Shown: piece by piece, positions 31,909 to 38,723 of the stretch
Layout of the letters: each line of letters opens with the position of its first letter
How positions within the stretch are numbered: position 1 is the stretch's first letter
Source: Kitasatospora humi
GTDB taxonomy: Bacteria > Actinomycetota > Actinomycetes > Streptomycetales > Streptomycetaceae
DNA: 39,521 nt
Assembly (NCBI RefSeq): GCF_020907985.1
Contig: NZ_JAJJPA010000057.1
Location: 1-39,521 of the forward strand
Direction: 5' to 3'
The notes under the pieces: generated by a model
The model's input: only the letters and a program-made list of their open reading frames with translations
Databases searched by the model: none
Told to the model about the DNA's origin: nothing
Made by a program: the position numbers and the translations under genes

Positions 31909-33251
31909 CTGGCCGCTCCGCCCGCGAGACTACCGCCGGCCGGCTGCGCCTGGGGTCCGACCGGAGTGCCCGATACGGCGTGCACCGCACCGGGATCGAG
32001 GTCGAACAGCTCGCGCAGCGCCTCCGCGTAGGAGGCGCCGCCGGGCTCGGCGGCCAGCTGCTTGACCCGCACCGTGGGCGCGTGCAGCAGCTTGTCGACC
32101 ACCCGGCGGACGGTCTGCGCCATCTCGGCGCGCGACCGGTCGTCCAGGTCGGGCAGTCGGGACTGGAGGCGGGCCAGCTCGGCGCCGACCACCTCGGAGG
32201 CCATCGCCCGCAGCGCCACCACGGTGGGGGCGATCCGGGCGGCGCGCTGGGCCGCCCCGAACGCGGCCACCTCCTCGGCGACGATGCCGGTCACCGCGGT
32301 CACGTCGCCGGCGCCGGGGGTGGCGGCGTCGGCCTGGGAGAGCGACTCCAGGTCGACCAGCAGCGCGCCGGGCAGCTCGCGCACCGCGTGGTCGACGTCG
32401 CGCGGCATCGCCAGGTCGAGGAAGGCCAGCGGAGCGGGCGCGGTGCGGACGGCCGTCGCGGCGGCCACCTGGTCGGCGGTGATCACCACGCCGGGCGAGC
32501 CGGTGCAGGAGATCACCAGGTCGACCTCGGTCAGCACCGCCGGCACCTCGGCCAGCGGCACGGCCTTGGCGCCGAGCTGGGCGGCGAGCCGCTCGGCCCG
32601 CTCCGGGGTGCGGTTGGCGATCAACAGCTCGCCGACCTCGGCCCGGACCAGGGTGGCGGCGGCCAGCGAGCTCATCGAGCCGGCACCGACCACCAGGGCC
32701 CGCTTGCCGGCCACCTCGCCGGCGCCGGCGGCGACCTGCTCCAGGCCGAAGGTGACCAGCGACTGGCCGGCCCGGTCGATCCCGGTCTCGCTGTGCGCCC
32801 GCTTGCCGACCCGCAGGGCCTGCTGGAACAGCTCGTTGAGGCCGCGCCCGGCGGTGTGCTCCTCCTGGGCGCGGGCCAGCGCGTCCCGCAGCTGGCCGAG
32901 GATCTGGCCCTCGCCGACCACCATCGAGTCCAGGCCGCAGGCGACCGAGAAGAGGTGGTGCACGGCCCGGTCCTCGTAGTGGACGTAGAGGTGCCCGGTG
33001 AGCTCCTCCAGGTCCACGCCGCTGTGCTCGGCGAGCAGTTGGGAGAGCTCGGCGACACCGGCGTGGAACTTGTCCACGTCCGCGTAGAGCTCGATCCGGT
33101 TGCAGGTGTTGAGCAGCGCGGCCTCGGAGACGGTGGCCGTGGCGGCCGCGTCGTGCAGCAGTCGGGTGGGGGTCTGGCCGGTGAGGGCGGCGCGCTCCAG
33201 GACGGTGACGGGCGCGGTGCGGTGGCTCAGACCGACTACCAGGAGACTCAT
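31905..33251 (-). CDS. hemA: Glutamyl-tRNA reductase
   Basis: NADPH-dependent enzyme reducing glutamyl-tRNA to glutamate-1-semialdehyde, the committed step of the C5 heme route. 448 aa. Catalytic Cys50 lies in LLNTCNRIELYA. Other blocks: VACGLDSMVVGEGQILGQL, the Rossmann loop ALVVGAGSMSSLAAATL, ANRTPERAERLA, and the C-terminal dimerisation helix (DRSRAEMAQTVRRVVDKLLH). ATG 33251 overlaps the rex stop (ATGA), so rex and hemA are coupled. HemL, using its product, is encoded at 5727-7049. Confidence 0.96.
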   Translation of the reverse strand: MSLLVVGLSHRTAPVTVLERAALTGQTPTRLLHDAAATATVSEAALLNTCNRIELYADVDKFHAGVAELSQLLAEHSGVDLEELTGHLYVHYEDRAVHHLFSVACGLDSMVVGEGQILGQLRDALARAQEEHTAGRGLNELFQQALRVGKRAHSETGIDRAGQSLVTFGLEQVAAGAGEVAGKRALVVGAGSMSSLAAATLVRAEVGELLIANRTPERAERLAAQLGAKAVPLAEVPAVLTEVDLVISCTGSPGVVITADQVAAATAVRTAPAPLAFLDLAMPRDVDHAVRELPGALLVDLESLSQADAATPGAGDVTAVTGIVAEEVAAFGAAQRAARIAPTVVALRAMASEVVGAELARLQSRLPDLDDRSRAEMAQTVRRVVDKLLHAPTVRVKQLAAEPGGASYAEALRELFDLDPGAVHAVSGTPVGPQAQPAGGSLAGGAAR

Positions 33252-34114
33252 GCCGGCAGCACCGCCTGGCGGTCGCTGTCGCCCTTGGTGTCCTTGCCGC
33301 CGGCGGCGCGGCGCAGCTTGGCCGCGGCCGCGCGGACCGGGCCGGGGGTGCGCTCGCGCACGGGCGGCTCCTCTATCGGGCCCTCCTCCGGCTCCTCGCC
33401 GGACTTGCGCTGCTCGTGGAAGGCCAGGATCTGCAGCTCGATGGAGAGGTCGACCTTGCGCACGTCCACGCCGTCCGGCACGTTCAGCACGGTGGGCGCG
33501 AAGTTCAGGATGCTGGTCACGCCGGCCTCGACCAGCCGGTCGCAGACCTGCTGGGCGGCGCCCGGCGGAGTGGTGATGACGCCGATGGAGACGTGCTGGC
33601 CGGCCACGATGGACTCCAGTTCGTCCATGTGGCGCACCGGGAGGCCGGCCGCGGTGCTGCCGACCACGTTCGGATCGGCGTCCAGCAGCGCCGCCACCCG
33701 GAAGCCGCGGGAGGCGAAGCCCCCGTAGTTGGCCAGCGCGTGGCCCAGGTTCCCGATCCCGACGATCACGACCGGCCAGTCCTGGGTGAGGCCCAGCTCA
33801 CGGGAGATCTGGTAGACGAGGTACTCGACGTCGTAGCCGACCCCGCGGGTCCCGTACGAGCCCAGGTAGGAGAAGTCCTTGCGCAGCTTGGCGGAGTTGA
33901 CCCCGGCGGCCGCGGCCAGCTCCTCCGAGGAGACGGTGGGGACCGAGCGCTCGGAGAGCGCGGTCAGCGCCCGCAGGTAGAGCGGCAGCCGGGCGACGGT
34001 GGCCTCGGGGATGCCGCGAGCACGGGTCTGGCGTCCCACAGGGGTGCGGCGCATGGAGCCTCCGTCGGCAGGGCTGGGGGGCGAGGACTTGGGGGTGGAT
34101 CGGCCGATTGCCAC
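33248..34114 (-). CDS. rex: Redox-sensing transcriptional repressor Rex
   Basis: Represses respiratory and related genes when the NADH/NAD+ ratio is low. Core: winged-helix DNA-binding domain at about residues 40-100 (LPLYLRALTALSERSVPTVS; AGVNSAKLRKDFSYLGSYG) and a Rossmann domain with VIVGIGNLGHALANYGG, then TSILNFAPTVLNVPDGV. Its C-terminal extension is rich in Glu, Pro, Arg and Lys. Start: GTG 34114 (AGGAG upstream) gives 288 aa with a 20-residue Ser/Pro leader; ATG 34054 (GGAGG upstream) is equally plausible and closer to S. coelicolor Rex in length. A near-perfect Rex operator at 34161-34178 suggests autoregulation. Confidence 0.96.
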   Translation of the reverse strand: MAIGRSTPKSSPPSPADGGSMRRTPVGRQTRARGIPEATVARLPLYLRALTALSERSVPTVSSEELAAAAGVNSAKLRKDFSYLGSYGTRGVGYDVEYLVYQISRELGLTQDWPVVIVGIGNLGHALANYGGFASRGFRVAALLDADPNVVGSTAAGLPVRHMDELESIVAGQHVSIGVITTPPGAAQQVCDRLVEAGVTSILNFAPTVLNVPDGVDVRKVDLSIELQILAFHEQRKSGEEPEEGPIEEPPVRERTPGPVRAAAAKLRRAAGGKDTKGDSDRQAVLPA

Positions 34115-34160
34115 GGTGCTCCTGTGGGTGAAGCTGGGCTTTGGCTGCCAGGCTATGCGT

Positions 34161-34178
34161 TTGTGAACGTGTGCACAA
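34161..34178. promoter_or_regulatory. Rex operator (ROP) upstream of rex-hemACD
   Basis: TTGTGAACGTGTGCACAA, one mismatch from the palindromic ROP consensus TTGTGAANNNNTTCACAA. It lies 46 nt before the GTG start of rex, where bound Rex would cover a promoter. In S. coelicolor Rex controls its own rex-hemACD operon through such a site. Confidence 0.9.
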
Positions 34179-34313
34179 AGATGGTGTCCGTTTTGTCCCG
34201 CCACAGTGACGCGCATCACGCCGCCGTCCCGTCGCGGTGCTGCTTGGGCGAACCATCCCCGGTGGCCGATCCACGCGGCCGACGGCCGTCGTGCCCCGGG
34301 CCCCCGGCGCGTC

Positions 34314-34595
34314 TCAACGCCCGGTCAGCGCGGCCCGCAGCCGCCGCTCGTCGACCCGCCAGAAGTCGTGCTGCCGCCCGTCGATCAGGGTCACCGGGAT
34401 CTGCTCCGCGTACAGCCGGTAGAGCTCCGGGTCCTGGGTGACGTCACGCTCCTCGAAGGCCGCGCCCAGCTCGGTGGTGACCCTGGTGATCACCTCCCGC
34501 GCGTCGTCGCAGAGGTGGCAGCCGGGCTTGCCCAGCATGGTGACGGTCTTGGCGGTGGGATCGGCGCCCTTGGCGCGCCTCAGCAGTGGGCTCAC
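34314..34595 (-). CDS. Glutaredoxin-like protein
   Basis: 93-aa thioredoxin-fold protein with the redox motif GKPGCHLCDDA at about residue 24 (C-x-x-C) and cis-Pro segment QIPVTLIDGRQHDFW. The substrate is unknown; no glutathione is expected in this group, so mycothiol or protein disulfides are likelier. Start is set at GTG 34595 (SPLLRR leader, as in relatives); GTG 34616 would add seven residues. It is divergent from the HAD gene (34658), sharing about 60 nt, and it is expressed in the same direction as rex but separated by about 200 nt with the Rex operator. Confidence 0.85.
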   Translation of the reverse strand: MSPLLRRAKGADPTAKTVTMLGKPGCHLCDDAREVITRVTTELGAAFEERDVTQDPELYRLYAEQIPVTLIDGRQHDFWRVDERRLRAALTGR

Positions 34596-34657
34596 CAGGC
34601 CATTGTGCGCCGCCACCGGTCAACCGGGAGTGGCCCGGGCTGGCTATGCTCGGTCCC

Positions 34658-35593
34658 ATGGCCGCGCTGCGAAGGCTCACCCAGACTAGGCGTTCCCCCT
34701 CCGAGCGGGCCGCTCTGGCGGGCGAGGCCGCCGCCGACGCGGCCGAGCGGGCGCTGCGCGAGGCTCCGGCCGCCGCCCCCGAGGCGCCCGAGGAGCAGCC
34801 CGCGGGCCCGCCGGTGGACCACCCGCACGGCGCCGCCTTCTTCGACTGCGACAACACGATCCTGCAGGGCGCCGCCGTCTTCTACCTCGGCGTCGGCCTC
34901 TACCGCCGCGACTTCTTCAACCGGCGCGACGTGGCCCGGTTCGCCTGGCAGCAGGCCTGGTTCCGGCTGCGCGGCTCCGAGGACCCGGACCACATCGCCG
35001 ACGCCCGGAGCACCGCGCTGTCGCTGGTGGCCGGCAAGCGGACCGCCGACCTGGAGGCGATCTGCGAGGAGATCTTCGAGGACATCGTGGCCGCCAAGGT
35101 CTGGCCGGGCACCCGCGCGCTGGTGCAGATGCACCTGGACGCCGGGCAGCGGGTCTGGCTGGTGACCGCGGCGCCGGTGGAGGTGGCCCGGATCATCGCC
35201 CGCCGGCTCGGCATGACCGGGGCGCTGGGCACCGTCTCCGAGGTGGTGGACGGCAAGTACACCGGCCGGCTGGTCGGCGAGATGCTGCACGGTCCGGCCA
35301 AGGCCGAGGCGGTGCTGGCACTGGCCCGACGGGAGCAGCTGGACCTCGGGCGGTGCGCCGCGTACAGCGACTCCGCCAATGACATCCCGATGCTCTCGCA
35401 GGTCGGGCACCCCTTCGTGGTCAACCCCGACGGGCGGCTGCGCAAGTACGCCCGGGCGCACGGCTGGCGGGTCCAGGACTTCAGGACCGGGCGCAAGGCG
35501 GCCCGGATCGGGGTGCCGGCCGCGATCGGCGCCGGCGCGCTGGCCGGCGCGGCGGTGGCCGGCCTGGCGGCGCGCCGCCGTCGGCACCGCTGA
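34658..35593 (+). CDS. HAD-superfamily phosphatase (SerB-like, HAD-IB)
   Basis: 311-aa hydrolase. Residues 1-60 are a low-complexity Ala/Glu/Pro leader. The catalytic motif I is FFDCDNTILQGAA (D-x-D), motif II VWLVTAAPVE (Thr/Ser), motif III Lys in GPAKAEAVLALARRE, and motif IV YSDSANDIPML. HAD-IB members dephosphorylate phosphoserine and similar small phosphates; the substrate here cannot be told. The C-terminus has a hydrophobic Ala/Gly stretch (GALAGAAVAGLAARRRRHR) that may touch the membrane. ATG 34658 is used; ATG 34646 is 4 codons earlier. Confidence 0.87.
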   Translation: MAALRRLTQTRRSPSERAALAGEAAADAAERALREAPAAAPEAPEEQPAGPPVDHPHGAAFFDCDNTILQGAAVFYLGVGLYRRDFFNRRDVARFAWQQAWFRLRGSEDPDHIADARSTALSLVAGKRTADLEAICEEIFEDIVAAKVWPGTRALVQMHLDAGQRVWLVTAAPVEVARIIARRLGMTGALGTVSEVVDGKYTGRLVGEMLHGPAKAEAVLALARREQLDLGRCAAYSDSANDIPMLSQVGHPFVVNPDGRLRKYARAHGWRVQDFRTGRKAARIGVPAAIGAGALAGAAVAGLAARRRRHR

Positions 35594-36020
35594 GCACCTC
35601 CGCCACCCGGGGGGCGGCGCCGGTGCGGCGCGCGCGAACTGACGCGCCGTCGGCCGGTCGCGCGCACTGACCGGATCTGATCGTTCGAACGCCCCGCAAA
35701 GTCCGGGGTTGGCAGGTCTGTCGACTGGGAACCCGCCCGGCTCGCCAAGGAATCGGTCACGATCGGTCGCTGAGCGATCACCAATCCGATTCGGCTCGGC
35801 AGGGCAACCGGTCAGTTTCGGGTCACATACCGCGCGAAGTGGATCCCTATCGACCACTTCAGCCACAGGGTGTAGCTGTCATTGCACAAAGCGTTATTCT
35901 CTCCTGGGTGCACGTCCACCCCAGATGACCCCCGACAGGGTGACGTGCTCTCCGCGCAGGCGGAGGTGATCCGTGCTCCGTGATTCGTGTTCCGTCCACA
36001 GTTCTGCCTCTGGGAGTCCC
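35594..36020. other. bldN upstream regulatory region
   Basis: 427 nt without a gene. It begins with a GC-rich part, then becomes more A/T-rich towards bldN (CAAAGCGTTATTCTCTCC near 35886-35903). A small palindrome TCGCTGAGCGA (35767-35777) and GGGTGACGT near 35938 are visible. BldD represses bldN in S. coelicolor and recognises short TCAC/GTGA half-sites; the latter motif could be such a half-site but this is speculative. Confidence 0.4.
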
Positions 36021-36890
36021 GTGTACCCATCCGCCCGGAACGACGCGCCTGCTCCCTCCTGCCCGTCGGCCTCCGTCGCCGCGAGCCGGGCCCTGTCGGC
36101 CGTCGCACTCCCCCCACCGCCACTGCCCGCGCTGCGCAGCCTGCGCCTGCTGCGCACCCTGGTGCAGAGTCAGCTACTGGCAGCGGCACCGCAGTTGGTG
36201 CCCGCCGGCGTGCCGCTGCCGGCCGGGCCGGTGCTGCGCTCCACCGCCACCGGGGCGGCCGCGGCCAGGACCGGGCAGCTGCCGGGCTCCACCGGCGCCC
36301 GGGGCCGCTCCCGCTCGCTGCCGCAGCAGGGCACCGAGGCCGAGCCGAACCCGATCATGCAGTTGGTCGAGCGCGCCCAGGACGGCGAGAGCGAGGCCTT
36401 CGGCCGGCTCTACGACCACTACTGCGACACCGTCTACCGCTACATCTACTACCGGGTCGGCAGCCGGGCCACGGCCGAGGACCTCACCAGCGAGACCTTC
36501 CTGCGCGCCCTGCGCCGGATCGGCACCTTCACCTGGCAGGGCCGGGACTTCGGCGCCTGGCTGGTGACCATCGCCCGCAACCTGGTCGCCGACCACTTCA
36601 AGTCCAGCCGCTTCCGGCTGGAGGTCACCACCGGCGAGATGCTCGACTCCAACGAGTGCGAACGCAGCCCGGAGGACTCGGTGCTGGAGTCGCTCTCCAA
36701 CGCCGCCCTGCTGGACGCGGTGCGGCGGCTCAATCCGCAGCAGCAGGAGTGCGTCACGCTGCGGTTCCTGCAAGGCCTCTCGGTGGCCGAGACCGCCCGG
36801 ATCATGGGCAAGAACGAGGGCGCGATCAAGACCCTGCAGTACCGCGCGGTGCGCACGCTGGCCCGGCTGCTGCCACCGGACGCCCGCTGA
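36021..36890 (+). CDS. bldN: Developmental ECF sigma factor BldN (AdsA)
   Basis: ECF sigma factor needed for aerial growth; in S. venezuelae it turns on chaplins and rodlins. 289 aa. Residues 1-112 are a Pro/Ala/Ser/Arg-rich extension, matching the pro-region removed from BldN by proteolysis in S. coelicolor. Sigma2 begins at MQLVERAQDGESEAF with the -10 element helix DLTSETFLRALRRIGTF; sigma4 is LNPQQQECVTLRFLQGLSVA ... MGKNEGAIKTLQYRAVRTL. The sigma regions are almost identical to S. coelicolor BldN as I remember it. GTG 36021 gives VYPSARN; GGGAG is 4 nt upstream. The downstream gene is its anti-sigma factor. Confidence 0.95.
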   Translation: MYPSARNDAPAPSCPSASVAASRALSAVALPPPPLPALRSLRLLRTLVQSQLLAAAPQLVPAGVPLPAGPVLRSTATGAAAARTGQLPGSTGARGRSRSLPQQGTEAEPNPIMQLVERAQDGESEAFGRLYDHYCDTVYRYIYYRVGSRATAEDLTSETFLRALRRIGTFTWQGRDFGAWLVTIARNLVADHFKSSRFRLEVTTGEMLDSNECERSPEDSVLESLSNAALLDAVRRLNPQQQECVTLRFLQGLSVAETARIMGKNEGAIKTLQYRAVRTLARLLPPDAR

Positions 36891-36942
36891 GCCCGAACCG
36901 GCGCCGGGAGCACCGGTCGGCCGCCCGGAGAACGGGCCGGCC

Positions 36943-37048
36943 GCCCGGGAGCGCGGGTCAGCCGCCCGGGAGCGCGGGTCGGCAGCCCGGGCCGGCTGCC
37001 CGGGAGCGCGGGTCGGCAGCCCGGGCCGGCTGCCCGGGAGCACGGGTC
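36943..37048. repeat. GC-rich tandem repeat between bldN and rsbN
   Basis: The motif GCCCGGGAGCGCGGGTC recurs at 36943, 36964, 36998 and 37032 (the last with one change). The two latest spacings are 34 nt, so the region has partly become a 34-nt tandem repeat. It has high self-pairing potential and no coding pattern. Confidence 0.75.
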
Positions 37049-37126
37049 GGCCGCGGGCTGGGCGGGGTCACCCTGGAAACGGTTCCCACACGTCCGGGTG
37101 AGAATGCGGTCACATGATCACTCGTG

Positions 37127-37154
37127 CGTAACCGACTCCCCGTACCGCTCGTTG
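37127..37154 (+). promoter_or_regulatory. Candidate BldN promoter upstream of rsbN
   Basis: CGTAAC (37127-37132) and CGTTG (37150-37154) with a 17-nt spacer agree with the BldN-type consensus I remember (CGTAAC, CGTT; spacer about 16). The RNA would start near 37161, leaving a leader of about 128 nt. This would give a negative feedback loop, as reported for rsbN in S. venezuelae (from memory). Confidence 0.5.
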
Positions 37155-37288
37155 CCCAGCGTGCAAACCCCCTCGGGACACGCGGTCAAGTGAAGCCGCA
37201 CACCATCACCCGAAGGAGTGGATTTGGCCGGCCGTGGCAACCGTCCGGCAGGCCGGGGAGTCGACAACGACGAAGGGAGGTGTGGCCC

Positions 37289-38545
37289 GTGACGGCAAAT
37301 GTGCTGGAGCACCGGCGGGCGAAGGCCTTCGCCGAGGCGCTGGAGGCCCACCGGACAGGACAGGCCGAGAGCGGCGCCCCCATGGGAGGCCTGCTCGACA
37401 CTGCGACGGCGCTCAGCGCGCTCTCCGTGCCCGGCCTGGACGCCGAGGTGCGGGTGGTGCAGCGGGCCCAGCTGATGGCCGCGTTCGAGCAGGCCGTCGG
37501 CGGCGGCCTGGCCACGGTCCCGCGCCAGCGGGGGCGCCGGCGGCTCGACCGGCCGGCCAACCGGCGCCGCTGGGGCCGCCGGTTCGCCATCACCGGGATG
37601 ATCGCCGGGGTGACCGTGGGCAGCCTCGCCGGGGTGGCGGCGGCCAGCTCCGACGCACTCCCGGGCGATCCGCTGTACGGCATGAAGCGCCACCTGGAGG
37701 GCCTGCGGCTGGACTTGGCCGACAACGACGCCGAGCGCGGTGCCCTGCTGCTCGACCAGGCCTCCACCCGGCTGGCCGAGGCCCGCGGCCTGGTCGGCCG
37801 CACCCCGGTCGACGGGCTGAGCCCCGAGACCGTCAGTCGGCTCAATTCCGCGCTGCGGGACATGCACGCGGAGGCCGCCAAGGGCCGGGACCTGCTCCGC
37901 TCGGTCTACCGGGCGAACGGCTCACTCGACCCACTGCGCAAGCTGGCCGCCTTCACCGAGACGCAGGACGACCACTGGAACGCCCTGCAGTCCCACCTGC
38001 CCACCCAGCTGACCCCGGTGGCCGGTCAGGTGGACCAGCTCTTCGGCGACCTCAACCAGGAAGTCGGCCCGCTCCAGCACGACTCGGCCACCGGGCACCC
38101 GGTCGCGCCCAGCACCGGCAGCAGCGCCGGCTCCACCGCCCCCGGCAGCCCGGCCGCCGGCGCCCGCCCGGAGGACCCGACCCAGGGCAGCGGCGCGGGC
38201 CAGTCGGCCGGCGCCACCCGGCCCGGCGGCGGCTCCCCGGCGGCCGGCCAGGGCCTGCTCTCCTCCTCGGGCGGCCAGGGCGGCCGAGCCGGCCAGGGCG
38301 GCAACCCGGTCGGCGGTCTGGTCAACGGGCTCGCCGGCACCCTGACCGGCGGCAACGCCTCCCCCGCCGCCTCCTCGGCCCCGGCCGGCGGCGAGGGCCC
38401 GAGCGACCAGGTCGGCCAGGCCGACACGCCGGCGGCCGCGCCGGCTGCCCCGAGCAGCAACCCGGCCGGGGTCGGTCAGACGCTCAACCTGCCGCCGCTG
38501 ATCCCGGGCCTGCTGCCCGGGCTCGGACTGGACGGCAAGAACTGA
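37289..38545 (+). CDS. rsbN: Anti-sigma factor RsbN-like, DUF5667 protein
   Basis: Membrane protein thought to hold BldN inactive. 418 aa. The cytoplasmic N-terminal segment TANVLEHRRAKAFAEALEAH matches the RsbN opening. One membrane span at residues of about 98-122 (FAITGMIAGVTVGSLAGVAA) follows a basic patch RRRWGRRF. The DUF5667 region comes next (LPGDPLYGMKRHLEGLRLDL ... LLLDQASTRLAEARGLV), then a long low-complexity tail of Gly, Ser, Pro and Ala, which is extracytoplasmic, ending in LPPLIPGLLPGLGLDGKN. GTG 37289 has GGGAGG 8 nt upstream. Adjacent to bldN, as in S. coelicolor. Confidence 0.9.
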   Translation: MTANVLEHRRAKAFAEALEAHRTGQAESGAPMGGLLDTATALSALSVPGLDAEVRVVQRAQLMAAFEQAVGGGLATVPRQRGRRRLDRPANRRRWGRRFAITGMIAGVTVGSLAGVAAASSDALPGDPLYGMKRHLEGLRLDLADNDAERGALLLDQASTRLAEARGLVGRTPVDGLSPETVSRLNSALRDMHAEAAKGRDLLRSVYRANGSLDPLRKLAAFTETQDDHWNALQSHLPTQLTPVAGQVDQLFGDLNQEVGPLQHDSATGHPVAPSTGSSAGSTAPGSPAAGARPEDPTQGSGAGQSAGATRPGGGSPAAGQGLLSSSGGQGGRAGQGGNPVGGLVNGLAGTLTGGNASPAASSAPAGGEGPSDQVGQADTPAAAPAAPSSNPAGVGQTLNLPPLIPGLLPGLGLDGKN

Positions 38546-38598
38546 GCCTCGCCGGCCGGTTGGCGGGCCGTCACCTCCTGGTCGCGGCCCGTCGGCGT

Positions 38599-38698
38599 CG
38601 GCTCGGTGCCCCGCCGGCTCGGTGCCTGTCGGCTCGCGGCTGCCGGCTCGGTGCCTGTCGGCTCGTGGCTGCCGGCTCGGTGCCCCCGGCTCGGTGCC
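38599..38698. repeat. Short tandem repeat between rsbN and acyltransferase
   Basis: CGGCTCGGTGCC occurs five times, at 38599, 38615, 38644, 38673 and 38687; two intervals are exactly 29 nt. The region is non-coding and lies between the convergent stops of rsbN (38545) and the acyltransferase gene (38724). Confidence 0.8.
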
Positions 38699-38723
38699 TG
38701 TCGGCTCTGGGCCGGCTCGGGCG

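Noticed and set aside
36943..38698. CRISPR-like arrays
   Set aside because: The repeats around rsbN are short, imperfect and lack unique spacers of constant length; no cas genes are present.
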